This document shows positions 42,103 to 50,605 of a stretch of 64,000 nucleotides of DNA, in pieces. The notes under the pieces were generated by a model. The model saw nothing but the letters and a program-made list of their open reading frames with translations, was not told where the DNA came from and did not search any database. Every line of letters starts with the position of its first letter. Position 1 is the stretch's first letter. The stretch spans positions 52,919 through 116,918 of the forward strand of contig CALROG020000007.1 in assembly GCA_943369755.1 (NCBI GenBank), in the 5' to 3' direction. Position numbers and translations under genes: made by a program. Source of the DNA: CALROG01 sp943369755 (GTDB lineage Bacteria; Pseudomonadota; Gammaproteobacteria; Burkholderiales; Burkholderiaceae_C).

Positions 42103-42996
42103 TCACCCCCGCGGGTGATGCTGTGCGTGCAAGGCCTTGAGCCGCTCACGCGCCACATGGGTGTAGATGGTGGTGGTTGAAATGTCGGCGTGGCCCAGCA
42201 GCATTTGCACGGCGCGCAGGTCAGCGCCATGGTTCAGCAAATGGGTGGCAAAGGCGTGGCGCAGCGTGTGGGGCGATAGCGGCACCGTGATGTCGGCGCT
42301 GCGCGCATGCTTTTTGACGATCATCCAGAACATCACACGGCTCATGCCCGCGCCGCGGTTGGTCACGAACAAATCGTCGGTCTGTTGTCCGGCCAGGATA
42401 GTAGCCCGGGCTTGGGCCAGGTAACGCACGATCCAGTCGCGTGCCACTTCGCCAAAGGGCACCAGCCGTTCCTTGCTGCCTTTTCCCAGCACCCGCAGCA
42501 CGCCTTCGCTCATGCTCAGGTTGAAAGTCTTCAGCGTCACCAGCTCGCTGACCCGCAGGCCGCTGGCGTACATCAGCTCCAGCATGGTGCGGTCGCGCAA
42601 CCCCAGCGGGGTTTGTACGTCGGGCGCAGCCAGCAGGGCCTCGACTTGCGCTTCGGTCAGGGTCTTGGGCACCCGCAGCGGCTGGCGCGCCGACTGCAGC
42701 TTGAGCGTCGGGTCGGCGCTGATCAGTCGCTCGCGCAAGGCCCAGCGAAAGTAGCGCTTGAATACCGTGAGCCGCCGGTTGGCGGTGGTGGCCCGCGTGG
42801 CGGAATGGCGCGCGGCAAAGTAGGCGTTAAGGTCGGCCTCGGTGGTGGCATCCAGCGCCACACCGCGCGGCTGCAGCCAGCGGTTGTAAAGCGACAGGTC
42901 GCGCCGATAGGCCGCCAGGGTGTTCTTTGACAGGCCCTCCTCCAGCCACAGCGCGTCAATGAAGGCGTCGATCGGGGCGTCAATGGCGGAAATCAT
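42103..42996 (-). CDS. xerD: Tyrosine recombinase XerD
   Basis: The protein has 297 residues, the normal XerC/D length. The N-terminal SAM-like domain contains LWLEEGLSKNTLAAYRRDL, which favours XerD over XerC. Catalytic residues are visible: Arg in ASGLRVSELV, Lys in GKGSKERLVPFG, HTLRHAFATHLL (HxxR), LLGHADISTTTIYTHV (His and the nucleophile Tyr). It resolves chromosome dimers at dif with XerC. It sits among Bug genes, so it is core housekeeping within an accessory neighbourhood. I chose MISAIDAPIDAF; the longer frame begins in the terminator region. Confidence 0.93.
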   Translation of the reverse strand: MISAIDAPIDAFIDALWLEEGLSKNTLAAYRRDLSLYNRWLQPRGVALDATTEADLNAYFAARHSATRATTANRRLTVFKRYFRWALRERLISADPTLKLQSARQPLRVPKTLTEAQVEALLAAPDVQTPLGLRDRTMLELMYASGLRVSELVTLKTFNLSMSEGVLRVLGKGSKERLVPFGEVARDWIVRYLAQARATILAGQQTDDLFVTNRGAGMSRVMFWMIVKKHARSADITVPLSPHTLRHAFATHLLNHGADLRAVQMLLGHADISTTTIYTHVARERLKALHAQHHPRG

Positions 42997-43014
42997 GCCT
43001 TGACGATAGCAAAC

Positions 43015-43042
43015 AAAAAGGCCGCCCGGAGGCGGCCTTTTT
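43015..43042 (-). terminator. Rho-independent terminator after Bug3
   Basis: A 12 bp stem AAAAAGGCCGCC/GGCGGCCTTTTT with a CGGA loop follows the Bug3 stop (minus-strand direction) and precedes xerD. It is symmetric enough to work in both directions. Confidence 0.9.
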
Positions 43043-43059
43043 GCGAAAGCAGGAACCAC

Positions 43060-44025
43060 TCAGTCCAGCTTGAGCTTGGCGGTGTCCACCACTTTCTTGT
43101 AGACCTCGAATTCGGCCTTGATCTGGGTCGCGAACTGTTCGGGCGTGTTGGCAACGATGATGGAGCCGGTGTCTTCAATGCGCTTGCGCACCGCCGGGTC
43201 TTCCAGCGCCTTGCGCACGCCAGCGTTGATCTTGTCCACCACGTCCTTGGGCAATCCCTTGGGGCCAAGAATGCCGTAGTAGGCCATGCGGTTCACCGGC
43301 TCCAGGCCCAACTCCTTGAAGGTGGGCACATTGGGCAGCACGGCCAGGCGGTTGGGGGCAGCCACAGCCATCGGAACCAGGCGGTTGTCCTTGATGAAGG
43401 GCAGCGCTGACGGGATGTTGTCAAAAATGATCGGCACCTGGCCGGCCACCGTGTCGTTCAGGGCCGGGCCGGCGCCGCGGTACGGAATGTGGGTGACAAA
43501 CACGCCCTGAAGGTTCTTCCACAATTCGGTTTGCAGGTGGCCGATGCCGCCGGTGCCCGAAGATGCGTAGGAATAGCGGCCCGGGGACTTCTTGAGTTCG
43601 GCCACAAATGCCTTGTAATCCTTGGCCGGAAAGCTCGGGTGCACCGCAATCAGGTTGGGCGTGGCGGCGATGTTGATGATCGGGGTGAAGTCGGTCACCG
43701 GGTTGTACGGGATCTTCGGGTTGATAGCCGGGTTGGCGGCAGTGGTAGACACGGTGGCCATGCCCAGCAGGTAGCCGTCTGGCGCGGCGCGCACCGTCTC
43801 GGTGGCCCCCACCACACCGCCGCCACCGGCCTTGTTTTCCACAATCACGCTCTGGCCCAGCGCCTTGCCCAGCGGCTCGGCAATGACGCGCGCAATGATG
43901 TCGGTGGTGCCACCCGGTGCAAACGGCACCTGAAGGCGAATCACCTTGTTGGGGTAGGCCTGCGCAAAGGCCGAGCTTGCGGCGGCCGCCGCAAGCGTGA
44001 GCGCGAACCATTGACGACGATGCAT
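43060..44025 (-). CDS. Bug-family substrate-binding protein (3)
   Basis: The protein has 321 residues. A signal peptide (LTLAAAAASSAFA|QAYPN) begins the chain. Bug motifs are VIRLQVPFAPGGTTDIIARV, VIVENKAGGGGVVGATETV, YSYASSGTGGIGHLQTEL and THIPYRGAGPALNDTVAGQ. It is divergent from an AEC-type transporter across a region with inverted repeats. Terminator at its 3' end shows that it is an independent unit from xerD. Confidence 0.93.
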   Translation of the reverse strand: MHRRQWFALTLAAAAASSAFAQAYPNKVIRLQVPFAPGGTTDIIARVIAEPLGKALGQSVIVENKAGGGGVVGATETVRAAPDGYLLGMATVSTTAANPAINPKIPYNPVTDFTPIINIAATPNLIAVHPSFPAKDYKAFVAELKKSPGRYSYASSGTGGIGHLQTELWKNLQGVFVTHIPYRGAGPALNDTVAGQVPIIFDNIPSALPFIKDNRLVPMAVAAPNRLAVLPNVPTFKELGLEPVNRMAYYGILGPKGLPKDVVDKINAGVRKALEDPAVRKRIEDTGSIIVANTPEQFATQIKAEFEVYKKVVDTAKLKLD

Positions 44026-44092
44026 GTGTTTTCTCCTGGGTAGCTAAGTTAAAGGCACGCTGGATCGTAGTCGCAATGCCCACATCCCTTCG

Positions 44093-44107
44093 ATGTGGAT
44101 TCCACAT
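44093..44107. promoter_or_regulatory. Candidate operator between Bug3 and the AEC transporter
   Basis: ATGTGG-ATT-CCACAT is a perfect inverted repeat in the 116-base divergent gap. A second one, TACCC-TGAAAT-GGGTA (44115-44130), follows close by. Paired sites of this type suggest a dimeric regulator that acts on both genes. The regulator is not adjacent. Confidence 0.5.
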
Positions 44108-44141
44108 ACGGGCTTACCCTGAAATGGGTATTCTGTGCAGC

Positions 44142-45047
44142 GTGAACTACGCCCAACTGCTCTTCCCCGATTTCTCGCTCATCCTGTGCGGCTACCTGGT
44201 TTGCCGTTACACGGCCTTGAACCGCACCGTCTGGGAGCAGGTTGAAAGCCTGGTTTATTACTTCCTGTTTCCGGTGCTGTTGTTCCAGTCCATCGTGCGC
44301 AGTCCGCTGGACCTCGGCGCTGCCTCCAGCCTGATTGGCGCGGGCCTGCTGATGGGTGTGACGGGCATAGCCCTGGCCTATTGCCTGCCTTACCTGCCCT
44401 GGCTGGGCTCGCGCATCGACCGGCGCGACCACGCGGCAAGTGCCCAGATTGCCTTTCGTTTCAATTCATTCATTGCACTGGCGCTGGCAGATCGCCTGGC
44501 CGGGCCGCAGGGCCTGCTATTGATCGCGGTGCTGATTGGCGTGTGCGTGCCGCTGTTCAACATCGGCGCGGTCTGGCCGATGGCGCGCCACGCCCGCGCC
44601 AGCTTCGGGCGCGAGCTGCTGCGCAACCCGCTGATCATTGCCACTGCCATGGGCCTTGGCGCCAACCTGCTGGGCTTTGCCATTCCGCTCTGGCTGGAGC
44701 CCACAGTCACCCGCATTGGCGCAGCCTCCTTGGCACTGGGCCTGATGGCCGCAGGCGCGGGCATGCAGTTTGGCCAGTTGGCCACGGGCAAGGCGCTGGC
44801 GGTTTCGGTGCTGACGATCCGGCACTTTGTGATGCCGCTGGTGGCGCTTGCGTACTCGGTTTTGTTCCGGCTGGACCCGGTGCAGGCCACCGTGCTGCTG
44901 GCGTTCTCAGCCATGCCCACCGCGTCAACCTGCTACGTGCTGGCCGCCCGCATGGGCTACAACGGTGCTTATGTGGCAGGCCTGGTCACGCTGTCGACGC
45001 TGCTGGGCATGCTCAGCCTGCCGTTTGCGCTGGGGTTGCTGCGCTAA
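44142..45047 (+). CDS. AEC family transporter
   Basis: The protein has 301 residues from GTG (VNYAQLLFPDFSLILCGYLV); an ATG six codons upstream is possible. It has about ten membrane helices with the auxin-efflux-carrier/AEC pattern. Markers are VWEQVESLVYYFLFPVLLFQ, FNSFIALALADRLAGPQG and AMPTASTCYVLAARMGYNG. Members export organic acids or similar compounds. It overlaps queG convergently by four bases. Confidence 0.88.
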   Translation: MNYAQLLFPDFSLILCGYLVCRYTALNRTVWEQVESLVYYFLFPVLLFQSIVRSPLDLGAASSLIGAGLLMGVTGIALAYCLPYLPWLGSRIDRRDHAASAQIAFRFNSFIALALADRLAGPQGLLLIAVLIGVCVPLFNIGAVWPMARHARASFGRELLRNPLIIATAMGLGANLLGFAIPLWLEPTVTRIGAASLALGLMAAGAGMQFGQLATGKALAVSVLTIRHFVMPLVALAYSVLFRLDPVQATVLLAFSAMPTASTCYVLAARMGYNGAYVAGLVTLSTLLGMLSLPFALGLLR

Positions 45048-46132
45048 GAGCGTTGCGCCAGCGCCCAGTCGATATGCTCGCGCACCAGTGCGGTGGTGCC
45101 CTCGCGTTGCTGCTGCAGCGCATCGCGCAGCCCGGCATCGGCGGTCGCGCGCAGGGCGTTGCCCAGCGCCACCGCCAGATTGCGCTGCCAGCGCTCATGC
45201 CCGATGCGGCGGATCGCGCTGCCTTCGGTGTGGTGCAAAAAGTCGGCTTCGCGCCACCGGAACAACACGGCCAGCTGCTGGCCAGTCAACCCGGCCCGTT
45301 CGTCAAAGTCGGGCAAGGCGTTGCGCTGGGCGAACTTGTTCCAGGGGCACACCAGCTGGCAGTCGTCGCAGCCGTAAATGCGGTTGCCAATCAAGGGGCG
45401 CAGCGCCAGCGGAATCGGCCCGGCGTGTTCAATGGTCAAGTAGGAAATGCAGCGCCGCGCGTCGAGCTGGTACGGCGCAACAATGGCCTGCGTCGGGCAG
45501 ACGTCAATGCAGGCACTGCAACTGCCGCAATGGGCACTGGCGGCTGCGCTCGCTGGCAACGCCAGGTCTACATAGATCTCGCCCAGAAAGAACATTGAAC
45601 CAGCCTCCCGGTCCAGCACCAGGGTGTGCTTGCCGCGCCAACCCTGGCCGCTGCGGGTGGCCAGCTCTGCCTCCAGCACCGGCGCCGAGTCGGTGAACAC
45701 CCGGTGGCCAAACGGCCCCACCTGTTGCGCGATGCGGTCGCTCAGTTTTTGCAGCCGCGAACGCAATACCTTGTGATAGTCCCGCCCCCGGGCATAGATC
45801 GACACAATGGCCTCGGCCGGTCTTGTGAGGCGGGTGAATTCCACCGCCTGCCACTCGGCTGAGGTGGTGGCGGGCAGGTAGTTCATGCGTGCCGTGATCA
45901 CGCTAAGGGTGCCGGGCACCAGCTGCGCAGGCCGGGCGCGCTTGAGGCCGTGCGCGGCCATGTAAGCCATGTCACCATGGAACCCCTGGGCCAGCCAGGC
46001 GCTCAAACCGGCCTCGGCGGTAGACAAATCCACACCGGCCACGCCAATTTGGGAAAATCCGAGCTCACGGGCCCAGGCCTGGATGTTTTCCACCAAACCA
46101 GGACCATCGATCTGACTGCTGCTGAACGTCAC
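45044..46132 (-). CDS. queG: Epoxyqueuosine reductase
   Basis: The protein has 362 residues from a GTG. It catalyses the last step of queuosine synthesis in tRNA wobble modification and needs cobalamin and two [4Fe-4S] clusters. The clusters are CGSCSACIDVCPTQAI and the second CDDCQLVCPWNK with the distal Cys pattern. The N-terminal cobalamin-binding part shows ELGFSQIGVAGVDL and MAYMAAHGLKRARPAQLV. Its first 84 bases overlap the likely tsaE start on the other strand. Confidence 0.95.
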   Translation of the reverse strand: MTFSSSQIDGPGLVENIQAWARELGFSQIGVAGVDLSTAEAGLSAWLAQGFHGDMAYMAAHGLKRARPAQLVPGTLSVITARMNYLPATTSAEWQAVEFTRLTRPAEAIVSIYARGRDYHKVLRSRLQKLSDRIAQQVGPFGHRVFTDSAPVLEAELATRSGQGWRGKHTLVLDREAGSMFFLGEIYVDLALPASAAASAHCGSCSACIDVCPTQAIVAPYQLDARRCISYLTIEHAGPIPLALRPLIGNRIYGCDDCQLVCPWNKFAQRNALPDFDERAGLTGQQLAVLFRWREADFLHHTEGSAIRRIGHERWQRNLAVALGNALRATADAGLRDALQQQREGTTALVREHIDWALAQRS

Positions 46133-46597
46133 CCGCCAATTGTAGGAACCGCGTCACTGCTGTGGCTCAGCGAAGCCGACACCGAGGCGTTTGCAGTGCA
46201 ACTGGCTACCCAACCGGCCCTGCGCAATGCCTTCATTGCGTTGCAGGGCGAGCTGGGCGCGGGCAAGACCACACTGGTGCGCCATTTGTTGCGCGCCCTG
46301 GGGGTGCAGGGCCGCATTAAAAGCCCGACCTACGCAGTGGTGGAGCCCCATGAAGTGGCGGGCCTGGCGATCTGGCATTTCGACTTTTACCGCTTCAACG
46401 ACCCGCGCGAGTGGGAAGACGCGGGCTTTCGCGACCTGTTCGCCAGCCCCGGCCTGAAGCTCGCGGAGTGGCCTGAAAATGCGGCGGCCATGCTGCCGCT
46501 GGCGGACCTGAGCGTGGCCATTGACACCCAGGCAGACCAAAGCCGCCGGGTCACGCTGCGCGCCCATTCAGCCACCGGGCTGGCGCTTTTGCCATGA
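46049..46597 (+). CDS. tsaE: tRNA threonylcarbamoyladenosine synthesis ATPase TsaE
   Basis: The open frame encodes about 160-183 residues, depending on the start. Walker A is GELGAGKTTLVRHLLRALG, then VKSPTY-like RIKSPTYAVVEPHEV and the HFDFYRF and LKLAEWPENA signatures. TsaE with TsaB and TsaD makes t6A37 in ANN tRNAs. No ATG or GTG occurs in the conserved region; a TTG at 46049 inside queG is the first standard start, and a non-standard CTG at 46112 would give the usual length. The order queG/tsaE/amiC is typical of Burkholderiales. The end overlaps amiC by ATGA. Confidence 0.85.
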   Translation: MGKSELTGPGLDVFHQTRTIDLTAAERHPPIVGTASLLWLSEADTEAFAVQLATQPALRNAFIALQGELGAGKTTLVRHLLRALGVQGRIKSPTYAVVEPHEVAGLAIWHFDFYRFNDPREWEDAGFRDLFASPGLKLAEWPENAAAMLPLADLSVAIDTQADQSRRVTLRAHSATGLALLP

Positions 46598-47988
46598 CAC
46601 ACAGCCCGCCCCTGAGCCGACGCATGCTGCTGCGCGGCGGCACGCTGGTACTGCTGCTGGGCCGCCAGCACATTGCGCACGGTGCCACCATTCTGGCGGT
46701 GCGCATCTGGCCGGCCCCCGACTATTCGCGGGTGACCATTGAATCCGACGGCCTGCTCACCACCAAGCAGATTTTTGTGGCCAGCCCGCCAAGGCTGGCG
46801 GTGGACATTGAAGGCATCGAGCTCAACCCGGCGCTGCGCGAGCTGGTGGCCAAGCTCAAGGCCGACGACCCGTTTATCAGCGGCATTCGGGCCGGGCAGA
46901 ACGCTCCGGGCGTGGTGCGCCTGGTGCTGGACCTCAAGCAGCCGGTGCTGCCACAGGTGTTCACGCTGCCCCCCATTGCCGCCTACCAGCACCGGCTGGT
47001 ACTTGACCTGTACCCGACCCAGGCCGCCGACCCGCTGGAGGCGCTGATTGCCGAGCGCCTGAAAGACAGCCGCCCTGGCACGCCGCCCGCGCTTGCTGCG
47101 CCACCGGCCGGGCCCGCGCCCGACCCCCTGGGCGAGTTGATGGCACGCCAGGCCAGCAAATCAACTGCTACAGTTTCCATAGTGGCTCCCCCAGCACCGG
47201 CGCGGGCTACAGCCCGAATTGGCCCTGAAACACCGGCTCCAGCCGCTACCCCGGCCGCAGCCACAGACCGCCTGATCATCATTGCGCTGGACCCAGGCCA
47301 TGGCGGCGAAGACCCCGGCGCAATTGGCCCCAACGGCACCCGCGAGAAAGACGTGGTGTTGCAGATCGCCCACCGCATCCGCGACCGCATCAATGCCAGC
47401 AGCATCAACGGCAGCCCGATGCGGGCTTTTTTGACCCGCGACGCCGACTTCTTTGTGCCGCTGCATGTGCGGGTGCAAAAGGCCCGCCGGGTGCAGGCCG
47501 ACCTGTTCGTCAGCATCCACGCCGACGCATTTTTTACCCCCCGCCCACAGGGGGCCAGCGTGTTCGTGCTGAGCGAGCGCGGCGCGTCCAGCTCGGCCGC
47601 GCGCTGGCTGGCCGACAAGGAAAACGCCGCCGACGCCGTGGGCGGCCTGAATGTGCGGGCCAAGGACGCCCAGGTTCAGCGCGCCCTGCTGGACATGAGC
47701 ACCACCGCACAAATCAACGACAGCCTGAAGCTGGGCAGTGCGCTGCTGGGCGAGATCGGCAAGGTCGGCAAGCTGCACAAGCCCCGTGTTGAACAGGCCA
47801 GCTTTGCGGTGCTCAAGGCACCCGACATCCCCAGCGTGTTGGTAGAAACTGCCTTCATCAGCAACCCTGAAGAAGAAGCGCGCCTGAAGACTGACGAATA
47901 CCAGGAACAGTTGGCCGACGCGTTGATGCAGGGCATCAAGCGCTACTTCGCGGCCAACCCGCCGTTGGCGCGCAATAGAACCGTCTGA
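46594..47988 (+). CDS. amiC: N-acetylmuramoyl-L-alanine amidase (AmiC-like)
   Basis: The protein has 464 residues. A twin-arginine-like leader (SRRMLLRGGTLVLLLG) suggests Tat export. An AMIN domain (about 25-140: ILAVRIWPAPDYSRVTIESD) targets the septum. The Amidase_3 domain starts near residue 225 with IIALDPGHGGEDPGAIGPNG. The zinc ligands are His in DPGHGG, Glu in GTREKD and His in FVSIHADAFF; the catalytic Glu is in VLVETAFISNPEEE. Residues 191-211 of the linker (ATVSIVAPPAPARATARIG) are encoded by family A copy A7. It cleaves peptidoglycan during daughter cell separation. Confidence 0.94.
   Translation: MTHSPPLSRRMLLRGGTLVLLLGRQHIAHGATILAVRIWPAPDYSRVTIESDGLLTTKQIFVASPPRLAVDIEGIELNPALRELVAKLKADDPFISGIRAGQNAPGVVRLVLDLKQPVLPQVFTLPPIAAYQHRLVLDLYPTQAADPLEALIAERLKDSRPGTPPALAAPPAGPAPDPLGELMARQASKSTATVSIVAPPAPARATARIGPETPAPAATPAAATDRLIIIALDPGHGGEDPGAIGPNGTREKDVVLQIAHRIRDRINASSINGSPMRAFLTRDADFFVPLHVRVQKARRVQADLFVSIHADAFFTPRPQGASVFVLSERGASSSAARWLADKENAADAVGGLNVRAKDAQVQRALLDMSTTAQINDSLKLGSALLGEIGKVGKLHKPRVEQASFAVLKAPDIPSVLVETAFISNPEEEARLKTDEYQEQLADALMQGIKRYFAANPPLARNRTV
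47167..47224 (+). repeat. Family A palindromic element, copy A7 (inside amiC)
   Basis: The core CTAC-N7-ATAG (47168-47182) is followed by GGCTCCC, GCGCGGGCTACAGCC and AATTGG. It lies exactly in the linker between the AMIN and amidase domains, in phase GCT with A5 and A9. The middle (CCAGCACCGG) has diverged to Pro/Ala codons. Confidence 0.88.
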
Positions 47989-48093
47989 CGCCCTGGCCGC
48001 TAGCCGTCCCTCACGCGACCGCGCTAGGGTTTGTCCGCTGGCTTGCCTGAAGCCTTGGGCCACACTAGAAAAACACCGACCACGGAGCCCTCA

Positions 48094-49671
48094 ATGAACC
48101 ACCTCAGCGGCCTTGACGCCATGTTCCTGCATGTGGAATCGCCCGAAATGCCAATGCATATCGGCTCACTCAACGTGATGGACCTGCCCGAGGGCTACAC
48201 CGGCGAATACTATGAAGACGCCAAAAAGACCATGGCCGAGCGGCTGCACCTGGCCCCGGTGTTCACCCGCAAGCTGGCGCTGATGCCCTTCGACATTTCC
48301 GACCCGGTGTGGGTGGAAGACGAAGACATTGACATCGACTACCACGTGCGCCACATCACCCTGCCCAAGCCCGGCTCCAACCGCCAGCTACAGCAGTACG
48401 TGGCCCGCCTGCACTCCACCCTGCTGGACCGCAGCCGGCCGCTGTGGGAGTGTTTTGTGATCGACGGCCTCAAGAGCGGGCAGGTGGCAATTTACGTCAA
48501 GGTGCACCACGCCGGGATCGACGGCCAGGGCGGCGTGGCCGTGGCCAAGGCCTTGTTTGACCTGGAGGCAGCGGGGCGCACCATCAAACCACCCCGCCCC
48601 CGGCCGCGCCGCAATGAATACCAGCTGGGCATGGCCGAGCTGGCCGGTGCCGCGTTGCGCAATGCCGTTCAGCAAGCCATCAAGCTGGTTCGCCTGGCAC
48701 CGTCCATGGCCCGGGCCGCGCGCGATGTAGTGGTGCCCCAGAAGGATGAAAACGGCAAGCGCCAGTGGGGCTTGCCCAAAAATCTCAAGCTGTTCGGGCC
48801 GCGCACCTTGCTCAACGTGGCGATTACCAACCAGCGCACCTTTGCCGGGCGCACCATCTCGCTGGCAGAAACCAAAGCGATTGCCAAGGCCTTCGGCGTG
48901 TCGCTCAACGACGTGGTCATGGGTACCACCGCAGGGGCCCTGCGCCGCTATCTGAAGGAGCATGACGACCTGCCAGACAAGCCACTGATTGCGGCGGTGC
49001 CGGTGAGCCTGCGCGCCGCAGGCGACGAGTCTGCCAACAACCAGGTCAGCATGCTGACCATGACGCTGGCCACCCATGTGGTCGACCCGGTGGAACGGCT
49101 CAAAACGATTCATGCCGGGTCTGAGGCCAACAAGCAGATGATGGGCCGCGTCAAGGCCGCCATTCCAAGTGACTTCCCGATGCTGGGCGCGCCCTGGCTG
49201 GTGTCGGGGCTGGCGTCACTGTGGGGGCGCTCGCGCATCATGAACGTGATGCCACCAATTGCCAACCTGATCATCTCCAACGTGGCCGGGATCCCGGTTC
49301 CGCTGTACTTTGCGGGTGCCCGCATGGCCTGCTATTACCCGGTGTCGATTCCGGCGCATGGCATGGCCCTGAATGTCACGGTACAGAGCTACAACGGCCG
49401 CATGGACTACGGCCTGATCGCCTGCCGCCGGGTGGTGTCAGACATCAACGAACTGGGCGACTACCTGCTGGCCGAACACCAGACGTTGCTGGCGCGGGCA
49501 CAGGCATTGACTGAAGCCGCCGCCGCAACTGCGGCGGTAGCACCCGCCGCCGCCAGCCAGGCCAAGCCTGCACGCCAGGCCACCGCGCGCAAACGCGCCG
49601 CCGCACCGCGCCGCAAGCTGGCCCTGGTGGCAGCGCCGACCCCGACGCCGCGCAAACGCCGCGCCGCCTGA
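48094..49671 (+). CDS. Wax ester synthase / diacylglycerol acyltransferase (WS/DGAT)
   Basis: The protein has 525 residues from MNHLSGLDAMFLHVESPEMP. It has the acyltransferase motif VHHAGIDGQGG (HHxxxDG) near residue 150 and the family's HIGSLNVMDLPEG and FVIDGLKSGQVAIYVKVHHA. The C-terminal half contains NLIISNVAGIPVPLYFAGAR and GMALNVTVQSYNGRMDYGL. It makes wax esters and triacylglycerol from acyl-CoA. The last 55 residues are unusual, rich in Ala, Lys and Arg (AKPARQATARKRAAAPRRKL), like tails that bind polyanions or storage granules. A frame 21 codons longer lacks the family start. Confidence 0.9.
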   Translation: MNHLSGLDAMFLHVESPEMPMHIGSLNVMDLPEGYTGEYYEDAKKTMAERLHLAPVFTRKLALMPFDISDPVWVEDEDIDIDYHVRHITLPKPGSNRQLQQYVARLHSTLLDRSRPLWECFVIDGLKSGQVAIYVKVHHAGIDGQGGVAVAKALFDLEAAGRTIKPPRPRPRRNEYQLGMAELAGAALRNAVQQAIKLVRLAPSMARAARDVVVPQKDENGKRQWGLPKNLKLFGPRTLLNVAITNQRTFAGRTISLAETKAIAKAFGVSLNDVVMGTTAGALRRYLKEHDDLPDKPLIAAVPVSLRAAGDESANNQVSMLTMTLATHVVDPVERLKTIHAGSEANKQMMGRVKAAIPSDFPMLGAPWLVSGLASLWGRSRIMNVMPPIANLIISNVAGIPVPLYFAGARMACYYPVSIPAHGMALNVTVQSYNGRMDYGLIACRRVVSDINELGDYLLAEHQTLLARAQALTEAAAATAAVAPAAASQAKPARQATARKRAAAPRRKLALVAAPTPTPRKRRAA

Positions 49672-49786
49672 AGGCACGCCGGTCGCCCACAGGGGCTGGC
49701 GGATTCCTCCTACAGGGCGGCGCAGGGGTGCTGCCTAGAGTGGGGTTACAGGCTGCGCGGCCTGCAACTTCACCGAGGAAACCACC

Positions 49787-49999
49787 ATGACCCCCAAACT
49801 CCTGATCGCCGTTGCAACCGCCTCGCTGCTTGCACTGGGCGGCTGCAGCACCAACCCAACCAATGCCCAGATCGGCACCGGCGTCGGGGCCGTCATCGGT
49901 GGTGTGGCCGGCAGTGCGGTGGGAGGCACTGCTGCCACCATCGGTGGTGCCGCCATTGGCGGCCTGATCGGCAACGAAGTCGGCAAACGCAAAGACTGA
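49787..49999 (+). CDS. Small glycine-zipper lipoprotein
   Basis: The protein has 70 residues: signal peptide with lipobox LALGGC|STNPT, then a glycine-zipper repeat (GTGVGAVIGGVAGSAVGGT, IGGAAIGGLIGNEVGKR). It resembles OsmB/SlyB-type surface lipoproteins. A good GAGGAAACC ribosome site precedes the ATG. Function is unknown; such proteins are often osmotic or envelope stress-induced. Confidence 0.85.
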   Translation: MTPKLLIAVATASLLALGGCSTNPTNAQIGTGVGAVIGGVAGSAVGGTAATIGGAAIGGLIGNEVGKRKD

Positions 50000-50009
50000 G
50001 CCTTGCGGC

Positions 50010-50492
50010 CTACACCGGGTAGATCAGCGAGTTGAGGATCATCTCGCTGTCGTAGACACAGCGTCGGCTTGCAAAACGCAGGCCTGCGCTGGTGCGCACG
50101 ATCTCGTCGATATAGCGGCCCACGTTATAGACCTCGCTGGTGCCGCCCGGTTTGGTGCGAAATACCGCGTAGTTGGTTTGGGCCTGGATCACACCCGCCT
50201 GGTCTGCCAGCACCCTGGCCGGGCTCACCACATGGCGCATGTAGTACGGGCCGTGGTAAATGGTTTGGGTGATGCCGTAGACCCGGTCTTTCATCATGCC
50301 CTTGCTCTGTAGCGCGATCAGCGCCAGCGGCAGGCCGCGGTCAAAATTTTCACGGGCCTGCACTGTGTAGCAGGCGTCGTCAGTGAAGAAATCAGGCCAG
50401 GCCTCAAAACGCTTTTCGTCCAGCACGGCGGCATAAGCAGCATTGAGCTGGTCAATCTCAAACTGCAGCATGAGTCTTGGCAGATCAGCCAT
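50010..50492 (-). CDS. Aromatic-ring-hydroxylating dioxygenase beta subunit
   Basis: The protein has 160 residues with the SnoaL-like beta subunit fold: LMLQFEIDQLNAAYAAVLDE, WPDFFTDDACYTVQARENFD, YHGPYYMRHVVSPARVL and RRCVYDSEMILNSLIYPV. It is the structural partner of the alpha subunit encoded upstream, from which it is separated by repeat B4. The beta subunit does not hold the catalytic centre. Confidence 0.88.
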   Translation of the reverse strand: MADLPRLMLQFEIDQLNAAYAAVLDEKRFEAWPDFFTDDACYTVQARENFDRGLPLALIALQSKGMMKDRVYGITQTIYHGPYYMRHVVSPARVLADQAGVIQAQTNYAVFRTKPGGTSEVYNVGRYIDEIVRTSAGLRFASRRCVYDSEMILNSLIYPV

Positions 50493-50519
50493 TTCAGTAT
50501 CCTGTCAAAAAAACAACCC

Positions 50520-50605
50520 AAGCAGGCACCGCGGAACCGGCTTTGCCGGGCCGCTGGTGACGCCCCCTTGGGGGAGGCGGCCGCAAGGCCGCTTCGGGGG
50601 GAGTC
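50520..50605 (-). repeat. Family B GC-rich intergenic repeat, copy B4
   Basis: The 113-base gap between the dioxygenase alpha and beta genes carries CGGCTTTGCCGGGCCGC, GACGCCCCCTTGGGGGAGGC, GGCCGCAAGGCCGC and CTTCGGGGGG. It has the same order as B2, so both copies belong to one subtype. The strong stems could lower beta-subunit expression relative to alpha. Confidence 0.8.
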
